Source: Sulfurimonas sp.
GTDB lineage: Bacteria > Campylobacterota > Campylobacteria > Campylobacterales > Sulfurimonadaceae
Length of the DNA stretch: 32,031 nt
NCBI GenBank assembly: GCA_021648405.1
Contig: JAKISX010000014.1
Span: 1 to 32,031, forward strand
Direction: 5' to 3'
Part shown: positions 14,711-22,053 of the stretch, piece by piece
Numbering within the stretch: the first letter of the stretch is position 1
How the letters are laid out: every line of letters begins with the position of its first letter
Notes under the pieces: model-generated
Told to the model about the DNA's origin: nothing
The model's input: only the letters and a program-made list of their open reading frames with translations
Database searches by the model: none
Made by a program: the position numbers and the translations under genes

Positions 14711-16777
14711 ATGAGTTTTTTAAAAAATATAACTATTAAAAATAAACTTTTGTTAAATATTACTGTCCCAATTATAGCAATATTGATTTTGTCTTTAATA
14801 GCGATACTTGAGCATAATACAAAAAGCAATGAATATAAAAATTTTGATAATATTGTAAAATTAAATGTCGCTATTTCAAAGCTTCTACATGAGACACAAA
14901 AAGAGAGAGGCTTAACAGCCCAATATGTAGGGACTAATGGAGAGAAAGCTTCTCAAAAGCTTCCACAACAACATCAAAATACAGATAAGCTAATCGAAAA
15001 ACTTAATAAGCTTTTGCAAAACGGTGATACTAAAAAACTCTTAAGTGGGGATATTTCAATCTCTTTAGAAAAAGGTTTAGCAAAGATGGAGAATATAAAA
15101 AACACAAGATCTAATGTTTTGTCTTTAAATACATCTCTAAAAGATGCATTATCGTATTATACAAAAATGAATAGTTATTTTTTACATTTCATTGCTAAAA
15201 CATCCCACTTAGCAGTAGATTCAGAACTTACTTATAACACTCTTGCATATTATAATTTTTTACAATCAAAAGAGAGAGCTGGTATAGAAAGGGCTATAGC
15301 TGCTACTACATTTGCCAATGATAAATTTGCTAAAGGTATGAAACAGAAATTAGAATCTCTTATTTCTGAGCAAAATTCATATATGGATAGTTTTGAAACA
15401 TTAGCTAACAAAAATTTAGTTACATATAAAAACAACACTATTGAGCAAAGTGTTATTACTGAGATAAATCGCTTAAGAAAAGTTCTTTATGGTTCACAAA
15501 ATGGAGAAAACTTTGGCGTAGATTCTTCATATTGGTTTGAAGTAGCTACTAAAAAAATAAATTTTTTAAAAAAAGTAGATGATTACATTAGCGCAGCGCT
15601 AATTGAGCAATCAAATTTAAAATATGAAAACGAACAAAAACTTTTAATTTTATATAGCATACTAATATTTGCAATTATTCTAATAACATCTTTGTTGTCT
15701 TTTTTCATTGCAAGAGATATTTCAACTTCAGTTTCAAAAATAGATAAAGGTGTAAAAAGATTTTTAGAATTTTTAAATCGTCAGCATAATATTATTGAAA
15801 AAATAGAACTTGATGGTAAAGATGAGATGGCAAGTGTTGCAAAAATGATAAATAAAGATATAGATAAAATTTCTCAAGAGATTGAGAATGATATGTTGTG
15901 TGTTGGAGAAGCTGTATTAACGCTTAATAAGCTAGAACAAGGTCATTATAACTGCAGAGTACAAGCCCAAGCAGCAAATCCACAAATCCAAACATTAGCA
16001 AATACAATCAACAAGATGCTAGATACACAGCTTAATATTATGAATGATATATTGGGTGTTCTTGATGAGTATGCAACTTATAACTATGTAGATACAATTA
16101 AGTTGGATGATAAAATTGGTGGTGAAACAAAAAAAATGGTACAAAACATCAATACATTAGGCTCAGCAATAACAAAGATGTTAAATGATTCATATAGTAG
16201 CTCAAATAAGCTTCTAGTAAAATCAGATTTTTTACAAACACAAATGAAATCATTAAGCTCTTCGACCATTGAACAATCAACCATTTTAGAACAAGCAGCA
16301 CAAAATATGACACAAATAACAAGCTCTATAGAAGACACATCACATAGGACACAAGAGATTATTGAGCAGTCTAGTGATATTAAAGAAGTTGTAAATATTA
16401 TAAACGACATAGCAGATCAAACAAACCTCTTGGCATTAAATGCTGCTATTGAAGCTGCAAGAGCAGGCGAGCATGGGCGTGGTTTTGCCGTTGTAGCAGA
16501 TGAGGTAAGAAAACTTGCTGAGAGAACTCAAAAGTCATTAACTGAAATTAATACCAATATTAATATTTTAACGCAATCTATTTCGGAGATAGGGACAACT
16601 ATTGACGAACAAAGTAAGCAAGTATCAGATGTTAATGATGTTATAATGAAGATTGATACAACAACTCAAGAGAATGCAGATACTGCCACAAAGGTAAATG
16701 ATGTTGCTGATGAAGTAAAAAAGATGTCATCTTCTATACTCGTAAATGTAGAAAAAAATAAATTTAATAAATTATAG
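14711..16777 (+). CDS. Methyl-accepting chemotaxis protein with NIT-like periplasmic sensor domain
   Basis: A 688-residue chemoreceptor. TM1 is about residues 13-33 and TM2 about 311-333, enclosing a ~275-residue periplasmic domain. Two motifs of NIT (nitrate/nitrite-sensing) domains are visible: [20 protein letters not shown] (58-77) and [16 protein letters not shown] (183-198). A HAMP-like segment follows TM2. The cytoplasmic tip is [20 protein letters not shown] then [20 protein letters not shown] (about 566-605). The C-terminus has no CheR-binding pentapeptide. AAGGA precedes the ATG. Flanked by an Aer-like PAS gene and a solute-binding protein gene in the same operon, it may integrate redox and ligand signals; nitrate as ligand is only suggested by the domain. 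Confidence 0.93.
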   Translation: MSFLKNITIKNKLLLNITVPIIAILILSLIAILEHNTKSNEYKNFDNIVKLNVAISKLLHETQKERGLTAQYVGTNGEKASQKLPQQHQNTDKLIEKLNKLLQNGDTKKLLSGDISISLEKGLAKMENIKNTRSNVLSLNTSLKDALSYYTKMNSYFLHFIAKTSHLAVDSELTYNTLAYYNFLQSKERAGIERAIAATTFANDKFAKGMKQKLESLISEQNSYMDSFETLANKNLVTYKNNTIEQSVITEINRLRKVLYGSQNGENFGVDSSYWFEVATKKINFLKKVDDYISAALIEQSNLKYENEQKLLILYSILIFAIILITSLLSFFIARDISTSVSKIDKGVKRFLEFLNRQHNIIEKIELDGKDEMASVAKMINKDIDKISQEIENDMLCVGEAVLTLNKLEQGHYNCRVQAQAANPQIQTLANTINKMLDTQLNIMNDILGVLDEYATYNYVDTIKLDDKIGGETKKMVQNINTLGSAITKMLNDSYSSSNKLLVKSDFLQTQMKSLSSSTIEQSTILEQAAQNMTQITSSIEDTSHRTQEIIEQSSDIKEVVNIINDIADQTNLLALNAAIEAARAGEHGRGFAVVADEVRKLAERTQKSLTEINTNINILTQSISEIGTTIDEQSKQVSDVNDVIMKIDTTTQENADTATKVNDVADEVKKMSSSILVNVEKNKFNKL

Positions 16778-16782
16778 CGATA

Positions 16783-17916
16783 ATGAACAGAAGAAACTTT
16801 TTAACTACAACTAGTATAATTGGAGCTTCTTTAGCTATATCAGGATGTAATGAAACAGATCGTCAAGCAATAGATTATACTAAGCATCCAAAAAAAGATT
16901 CTTTTGTTAAAAAAGATGTAAATGTAAACAAAAATAAAAAAGTTATAATAAACTTAGCTACAAGTTGGCCAGCACATTTTGCTATCATGGGTACTGGTGT
17001 AGATAAATTTGCCGCTAGAGTAAAAGATATAAGTGGTGGAAGCTTAAAGATTAAAATTTACCCAAAAAATGTATTAGTCCCCGCTTTGGCTGTTTTTGAT
17101 GCAGCTTCTGCTGGTCAAATTGATGCTTTTCACTCAGGTCCATACTATTGGAAAGGTAAAAATTCAGCATTTTCCCTTTTTAGCGGAATCCCTTTTGGAT
17201 TAACAGCTGAGGAGATAAACTCTTGGATGCTTTATGGCGGTGGTTTAGAGTTATGGCGTGAACAATATGCAAAATATAATCTATATCCATTTTTAGGTGG
17301 AAATACAAATATACAGATGGGCGGATGGTTTACAAACCCGATAAACTCCTTAGATGATATGAAAGGCCTTAAAATGAGGATACCTGGTCTTGGTGGAGAG
17401 GTGTTTTCAAAAATGGGCGTTAATCCGATTTTATTACCAGCTGGAGAGATATATACATCTCTAGAGCGCGGTGTAATTGATGCTACAGAGTGGGTTGGGC
17501 CTGCACTTGATATTAAAATGGGATTTTATAAAGTAGCGCCCTATTACTACTCTGGTTGGCATGAGCCTGGTTCAATACTAGAGCTTACTTTTAACATACA
17601 AAGCTGGAATAAACTAGCAAGTGAGCATCAAAGTATGATTGAAGTTGCATCTAGTGAGATGAACTCAAATATGACATATGAATTTCATGCAAAAAATATT
17701 TATGCACTTCAAGAACTGCAATCACTTAATGTTAAATTATCAAGATTTCCTCAAGATGTATTAGATGCTGGAAAAAAAGCTTTAATAGAAGTGGTAGATG
17801 AAGAAAGTTCAAAAAATGATAATTTTGCCAAAGTGTATAAATCGATAAAGAAACATCTTGACCTATCAAAACAGTGGGATGATGTTAGTTTAAAATATTT
17901 TTTAAACGAAAGATAA
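16783..17916 (+). CDS. TRAP-type (DctP/TakP-like) solute-binding protein, Tat-exported lipoprotein
   Basis: A 377-residue periplasmic receptor. The N-terminus NRRNFLTTTSIIGASLAISGC combines a twin-arginine motif and a lipobox (ISGC), so the protein should be exported folded and lipid-anchored. The DctP fold is evident from INLATSWPAHFAIMGTGVDK, GLKMRIPGLGGEVFSKMGVN with the carboxylate-binding Arg, LPAGEIYTSLERGVIDATEW and VAPYYYSGWHEPG. The last two resemble TakP-type receptors for 2-oxo acids and other monocarboxylates. No TRAP membrane genes (dctQ, dctM) are adjacent. The gene starts 6 nt after the chemoreceptor stop, so a role in presenting ligand to that receptor is plausible. The ligand is unknown. 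Confidence 0.9.
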   Translation: MNRRNFLTTTSIIGASLAISGCNETDRQAIDYTKHPKKDSFVKKDVNVNKNKKVIINLATSWPAHFAIMGTGVDKFAARVKDISGGSLKIKIYPKNVLVPALAVFDAASAGQIDAFHSGPYYWKGKNSAFSLFSGIPFGLTAEEINSWMLYGGGLELWREQYAKYNLYPFLGGNTNIQMGGWFTNPINSLDDMKGLKMRIPGLGGEVFSKMGVNPILLPAGEIYTSLERGVIDATEWVGPALDIKMGFYKVAPYYYSGWHEPGSILELTFNIQSWNKLASEHQSMIEVASSEMNSNMTYEFHAKNIYALQELQSLNVKLSRFPQDVLDAGKKALIEVVDEESSKNDNFAKVYKSIKKHLDLSKQWDDVSLKYFLNER

Positions 17917-17962
17917 CTACCATTTAGATACAATTTCAAAATTACTTTATTTGGAATTATTT

Positions 17963-19219
17963 TTGAAAATATATACTATTTTTTTTATACTGCTACACAC
18001 CTCACTCTTGGCTTCTTTTGATGGAAGAATTATTGACACTATCACAAAAGAACCTATTTTTAAAGCGAAAATAAGTGATTCTAGTTCTACTGTATATTCT
18101 GATAAAAATGGTTTTTTCTCAATCAATAGCGAAGAAGACAACTACTCTATAAAGGCGTATGGATATAGACCTTTTAGTTTTTCTAAAAATCTAAGTTATC
18201 CAACCATGGAGATTGAACCAATAAAAATTAAAGCATTGTATTTAAATTTCTGGGGTGCGAGAATAACATCTAAAACTTTTAAAAGAATAATTGATATTTG
18301 CGATGAAACAGAGATTAACTCAGTAGTTATTGATATTAAAAGCGTTTATGGACATACTGTTTATAAAACATCTTTTGAAAAAGCAAACTCTTATGGTGCA
18401 TGGTATCAACGAACAATTAAAGACATAGAAGAATTTATGAATATTTTAAAAGAAAAAAATATATATACAATAGCAAGAATAGCTACATTTAAAGATGATT
18501 TACAAGCCTTAAACAATCCTGAGTATGCGATAAGAGATTCAAATGGTTCAATTTGGAGAAATCATGATAATATAGCTTGGGTAGATCCATATAATAAAAA
18601 AAGTCATATATATGCTATGGAGATTGCTAAAGATGCTGCAAAAGTTGGTTTCGATGAAATAAATTTTGATTTTATTCGTTTTCCAGCAAGAAGAGGTTTG
18701 GTTTACTCAAAAGAAGATACGCAAGAAAATAGAGTTCAAGCTATTAGTGATTTTTTGGAATTTTCTCAAAATGAATTAAGGCAGTATGGAGTATTTACAT
18801 CTGTTAATACTTATGGGAATATTTGTTGGACTAAAGATGATACAGGTATTGGTCAAACCGTAGTTGATTTGGCTAAACATGCAGATTATCTTTCTCCAAT
18901 GTTATATCCATCTGGTTTTGCTTCTGGTTTTTTTGGTCTTGAAAATCCATCTGAGCATCCTCATGTTGTTATTTATAGTAGTATAAATCAAATTATAGAT
19001 ATTATTGAACCAAAAAGAATTCGCCCTTGGTTGCAACATTTTAAAGACTATACAAGTAGTGCAGTGTTTTATAGACAAAAAGAGATAAAAGAGCAAATTA
19101 GAGCAACCGATGAGCATAACACCAGCGGATGGATGATGTGGTCACCATCAAGTAGATATATATCAAATTATTTTCAAAAAAATATTAAAGCAGATAAAAA
19201 TTTGACTCTATTTCCTTAG
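17963..19219 (+). CDS. Putative secreted glycoside hydrolase (DUF4015-like TIM barrel)
   Basis: A protein of about 418 residues. Residues 1-17 form a signal peptide (KIYTIFFILLHTSLLAS). Next comes a short beta domain like carboxypeptidase-regulatory folds (DGRIIDTITKEPIFKAKISD). The main domain (about 85-400) is typical of DUF4015 putative glycosyl hydrolases: LNFWGARITSKTFKRIID, NSVVIDIKSVYG, ARIATFKDD, FDEINFDFIRFPARRG, DYLSPMLYPSGF and GWMMWSPSSRY. Substrate is unknown; cell-wall or capsular glycan is a guess. TTG 17963 is preferred because GGA lies 7 nt upstream and the signal peptide starts cleanly; TTG 17951 adds four residues. Its 3' end overlaps the convergent ygjP-like gene by 35 bp. 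Confidence 0.82.
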   Translation: MKIYTIFFILLHTSLLASFDGRIIDTITKEPIFKAKISDSSSTVYSDKNGFFSINSEEDNYSIKAYGYRPFSFSKNLSYPTMEIEPIKIKALYLNFWGARITSKTFKRIIDICDETEINSVVIDIKSVYGHTVYKTSFEKANSYGAWYQRTIKDIEEFMNILKEKNIYTIARIATFKDDLQALNNPEYAIRDSNGSIWRNHDNIAWVDPYNKKSHIYAMEIAKDAAKVGFDEINFDFIRFPARRGLVYSKEDTQENRVQAISDFLEFSQNELRQYGVFTSVNTYGNICWTKDDTGIGQTVVDLAKHADYLSPMLYPSGFASGFFGLENPSEHPHVVIYSSINQIIDIIEPKRIRPWLQHFKDYTSSAVFYRQKEIKEQIRATDEHNTSGWMMWSPSSRYISNYFQKNIKADKNLTLFP

Positions 19220-19718
19220 CGTTAGGAAAATATTCATCTACTAAATTATGAAATTTTTTAGAATGATTCATATGTATTAGATGTGCTAATTCATGGACTA
19301 TCACATAGTCAATTTGCTCTATTGGTGCATTGTATAGATATATATTTAAAGTAATTATTTTTTTTGAATCACAACTCCCCCATCTTCGCTTCATTCTTCT
19401 AAATTTTAATTCTAAAAATGATAAATTCATTTTTTTTGAATATATTTCTACTCTTTTTCTCAAATAATCTTTGGCTTTATCTTCATCTGAAATTTCTTTA
19501 TTAACTATAGTTTTATTATTTAAATAAATAATTTTTTTTCTTATCCAGTGTTGTTTTTTTTCTAGTAGTTCATAGATGAAGACATCTGACACTTTAGGTG
19601 TTTTAAGAATCACTTCATCTTTAGTAACACTTATGTAGCTATTTTTTAACTTTGGTTTGCATATATGAGTTATATTTAATTCATTATACTTTATATTATT
19701 TGTATAGTATTTGATCAC
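19185..19718 (-). CDS. YgjP-family (DUF45) zinc metallohydrolase
   Basis: A 177-residue protein with the metallopeptidase-like signature VHELAHLIHMNHSKKFH (141-157), in which H142, E143 and H146 form HExxH. It is preceded by RRWGSC (111-116) and ITLNIYLYNAP, both diagnostic of the YgjP/DUF45 family related to SprT and WLM proteases. The fold suggests a soluble zinc enzyme, but the substrate is unknown. Its start lies inside the 3' end of queC (23-nt overlap), so the two are co-transcribed on the minus strand. Confidence 0.88.
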   Translation of the reverse strand: MIKYYTNNIKYNELNITHICKPKLKNSYISVTKDEVILKTPKVSDVFIYELLEKKQHWIRKKIIYLNNKTIVNKEISDEDKAKDYLRKRVEIYSKKMNLSFLELKFRRMKRRWGSCDSKKIITLNIYLYNAPIEQIDYVIVHELAHLIHMNHSKKFHNLVDEYFPNAKEIESNFYLL

Positions 19719-20370
19719 TTATTCCTGCTAATTTAAAGCCATTAAGTCTAAGCCTACAGCTATCACAAACTCCACATGCCTCTTCATCATTTTTATAGCA
19801 ACTCCAAGTTAGATGAAGTGGAACTTTTAATTCTATAGCTTTTTGTACTATTTGTGATTTTTGCAATTTAACAAGTGGCATATGAATTTCAATTTTTGTT
19901 TCATCTTTTGTTCCTAAGTTGATGCTCTTTTGCATACTTTTTATATATTCATTCGTACAATCTGGATAACCACTACTATCTTCTTCAACTACACCAATAC
20001 TAATAATACTAGCACCCTCTTTTTCAGCGATAGCAGCTGCCATACTTAAAAATATACCATTTCTAAAAGGTACATAAGTTACTGGTACACCCTCTTGTAC
20101 TCCAGATATTGGAATATCTATCTGTTTGTCTGTTAATGCTGAAGCTCCTAATTTTTCAAAAAAATCTAAGTCAAGTATGTAACGCTCTTTTACGTGTAGT
20201 TCATCACATATGCTATTGAAACATTTTAATTCTTTGTTTTGTGTCCTTTGATTGTAGTTAAAATGAACACCAATTATTTCATAACTACTATTTTTCATCA
20301 TATAGGCACTAAGCGTTGAATCCATACCACCACTCATAATGCAAACTGCTTTTTTATTTTTTGAATTCAT
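19696..20370 (-). CDS. queC: 7-cyano-7-deazaguanine synthase
   Basis: A 224-residue enzyme converting 7-carboxy-7-deazaguanine to preQ0 with ATP and ammonia, in queuosine synthesis for tRNA. The PP-loop is IMSGGMDSTLSAYMM (11-25). GVHFNYNQRTQNKE and VPFRNGIFLSMAAAIAE follow. The C-terminal zinc site is C191, C199, C202 and C205 (CYKNDEEACGVCDSCRLRLN). No other queuosine genes are in the window. It is the first gene of a two-gene minus-strand unit; the 83-nt space to the divergent 58-codon gene must hold its promoter. Confidence 0.94.
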   Translation of the reverse strand: MNSKNKKAVCIMSGGMDSTLSAYMMKNSSYEIIGVHFNYNQRTQNKELKCFNSICDELHVKERYILDLDFFEKLGASALTDKQIDIPISGVQEGVPVTYVPFRNGIFLSMAAAIAEKEGASIISIGVVEEDSSGYPDCTNEYIKSMQKSINLGTKDETKIEIHMPLVKLQKSQIVQKAIELKVPLHLTWSCYKNDEEACGVCDSCRLRLNGFKLAGISDQILYK

Positions 20371-20419
20371 AAAAAGATTTTAGCATAAAATTTTAATAAA
20401 GATTAAAAGAAACAATCAA

Positions 20420-20425
20420 TATAAT
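20420..20425 (+). promoter_or_regulatory. Candidate -10 element of the 58-codon gene
   Basis: TATAAT lies 28 nt before the ATG at 20454, with AAAAGG (20441-20446) in between. No clear -35 box is present. The spacing fits a short leader with a proper ribosome site. Confidence 0.5.
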
Positions 20426-20453
20426 GTATCATATTAATTGAAAAGGCTTTATT

Positions 20454-20630
20454 ATGGATGTATCATCTTCAATAAATGTTCCAGCACAAATAGAAAAAGA
20501 TCCAATGAAAAAAGCGTTAGAGGTACAAGGAGAGCAGGTTCTTAAGGTGCTTGAAGGTCTTCAAGAAGAATCTCAAAAAATTGCAACACACAAAACAGGT
20601 ATTGGAAATAACCTAAACGTTTCTGCTTAA
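20454..20630 (+). CDS. Small protein, possibly YjfB-like putative motility protein
   Basis: A 58-residue protein beginning MDVSSSINVPAQIEKDP, with a helical middle (KKALEVQGEQVLKVLEGL) and a tail ending GIGNNLNVSA. The MDVSS start, the single amphipathic helix and the small-residue tail weakly recall YjfB-type 'putative motility protein' families; I would not assert that function. Support for a real gene is strong: AAAAGG 7 nt before the ATG, a TATAAT at 20420-20425 and an intrinsic terminator starting at the stop codon make a complete monocistronic unit. Confidence 0.75.
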   Translation: MDVSSSINVPAQIEKDPMKKALEVQGEQVLKVLEGLQEESQKIATHKTGIGNNLNVSA

Positions 20631-20654
20631 TATCTACAATTTATAGATATTTTT
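20629..20654 (+). terminator. Intrinsic terminator of the 58-codon gene
   Basis: AATATCTA (20629-20636) pairs with TAGATATT (20644-20651) around CAATTTA, followed by further T to 20654. An alternative hairpin, ATAGATA (20643-20649) with TATCTAT (20656-20662), overlaps it; the first has the better T tract. Confidence 0.6.
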
Positions 20655-20688
20655 GTATCTATTTATGCTAATTAACATCTTCCTTAGA

Positions 20689-20694
20689 TATAAT
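20689..20694 (+). promoter_or_regulatory. Candidate -10 element of ybeY, implying a leaderless mRNA
   Basis: TATAAT ends 7 nt before the ATG at 20702. A start site at the usual distance would fall on or next to the A of the ATG. No Shine-Dalgarno sequence precedes the ATG. Confidence 0.45.
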
Positions 20695-20701
20695 TCCAAT
20701 T

Positions 20702-21124
20702 ATGATTGAACTTGACAATAGAACTTCACTAATAATTAATAATTCTTTTTTAAATTCTATAGCTATTTTATTTAGCAATAAAGAGATAGAATTAATAATT
20801 GTTGATAAAGATGAGATGCAAGAGATAAATAAACAATTTAGAGATATAGACAACTCTACAGATGTTCTTAGTTTTGCTTTTGAAGATATGCCAAACGCTC
20901 CATTGGGTAGCATTATTATATCATCTTGGCATGTGCAAACAAAAGCCAAAGAGCTCGGTCACACCAGTGATGATGAGATAGCCTTACTTTTTATTCATGG
21001 ACTGTTGCATCTGCTTGGATATGATCACGAGATTGACAATACTAAAATGAGAGAAAAAGAAAAAGAATTAATTAAAAAATTTAAATTACCAAATAGTTTA
21101 ATAATTAGAACACAAGGAAAATAG
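20702..21124 (+). CDS. ybeY: Endoribonuclease YbeY (rRNA maturation factor)
   Basis: A 140-residue metalloprotein with the UPF0054 signature HGLLHLLGYDHE; H99, H103 and H109 bind zinc. STDVLSFAFED and APLGSIIIS are the other conserved blocks. YbeY takes part in 16S rRNA 3'-end maturation and ribosome quality control. The N-terminus MIELDNRTS matches the family start, so ATG 20702 is right even though there is no ribosome-binding site. Its TAG stop overlaps the GTG of the next gene. Confidence 0.94.
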   Translation: MIELDNRTSLIINNSFLNSIAILFSNKEIELIIVDKDEMQEINKQFRDIDNSTDVLSFAFEDMPNAPLGSIIISSWHVQTKAKELGHTSDDEIALLFIHGLLHLLGYDHEIDNTKMREKEKELIKKFKLPNSLIIRTQGK

Positions 21125-22053
21125 TGGATTTTATAATATTTTTAACAGCTATGTCTGCATTAATTTATGGTGCAGATTTTATAATCAAAGAATCTGAGCG
21201 TATAGCTCTTCATTTTAAAATTTCTCATTTTGTAATTGGGGCTACATTAGTAGCTTTTGGTACATCTTTACCAGAGATGGCAGCATCTATGATGGCTTCA
21301 TCAGCTGGGAAAAGTGATATGGCAGTTGCAAATGTCATAGGTAGTGTTATATTTAATATAGCATTAGTGCTAGGTATTGTATTTTTTATTACCAAAAAAA
21401 TGAATCCAACTAGAAATCTTTTTGCAAAAGATAGTGCTTGGGTTATTGTACCTGTTATTATATTTTTTATAATGGCACAAGATGGGGTTATAAGCAGAGT
21501 AGATGGTGCATTGTACCTTCTTTTAATGGTTTCATATATTTTCTTTTTATTTACTGATTCAAAGGAAGATTTAGAGGCCGAAATTGATGATTCGCTCGCT
21601 AAAGAAAAATTTAATTGGTCAAAATCTGTTATATTGCTTGGTATTGGATTTGTTTTAACAATTGGTGGAGCTAGCTTTGTTATAGATAGCGGTACAAATA
21701 TAGCAAGAATTTTTGGTGTAAGTGAGTGGTTAATAGGGATATTTTTAATCTCCCTTGGTACTTCTCTTCCTGAGCTTGTTGTATCACTTGTAGCTGTTAA
21801 AAAAGGGCATGCAGAGATGAGTATAGGAAATATAATTGGCTCAAATGTTGCTAATTTTTCTATGGTTCTAGGAGCTGCCTCTCTTATTAATCCGTTAACT
21901 GTTGATTTAGTAGCTACAAAATTTGATATGCTTATTATGGTTGGTGTTTCGGTTACTTTATTATTTATATTGGCAAATAAGTTATATAACAAAGCTGGCG
22001 CGATATTTTTACTTATGATTTTAGCACTATTTGTTCAAAATGCTATTGTTTAA
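21124..22053 (+). CDS. Na+/Ca2+ exchanger family (CaxA/YrbG) membrane antiporter
   Basis: A 309-residue inner-membrane protein with about ten hydrophobic segments and the internal duplication of this family. Alpha repeat 1 is GTSLPEMAASMMASSAGK (46-63), followed by NVIGSVIFNI. Alpha repeat 2 is GTSLPELVVSLVAVKKGH (about 212-229), followed by NIIGSNVANFSMVLG. An acidic loop (SKEDLEAEIDDSL) separates the halves. It exchanges cations, probably Ca2+ for Na+ or H+; specificity cannot be read. The start is GTG at 21124, overlapping the ybeY stop, with AAGGA upstream. Its 3' end overlaps convergent mrdA by 11 bp. Confidence 0.93.
   Translation: MDFIIFLTAMSALIYGADFIIKESERIALHFKISHFVIGATLVAFGTSLPEMAASMMASSAGKSDMAVANVIGSVIFNIALVLGIVFFITKKMNPTRNLFAKDSAWVIVPVIIFFIMAQDGVISRVDGALYLLLMVSYIFFLFTDSKEDLEAEIDDSLAKEKFNWSKSVILLGIGFVLTIGGASFVIDSGTNIARIFGVSEWLIGIFLISLGTSLPELVVSLVAVKKGHAEMSIGNIIGSNVANFSMVLGAASLINPLTVDLVATKFDMLIMVGVSVTLLFILANKLYNKAGAIFLLMILALFVQNAIV

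Noticed and set aside
21225-21992. A 255-codon open frame on the minus strand.
   Set aside because: It lies wholly antisense to the Na+/Ca2+ antiporter gene, which has clear family motifs. The frame is open because of the hydrophobic codon pattern of the real gene, and its translation has no protein-like features.
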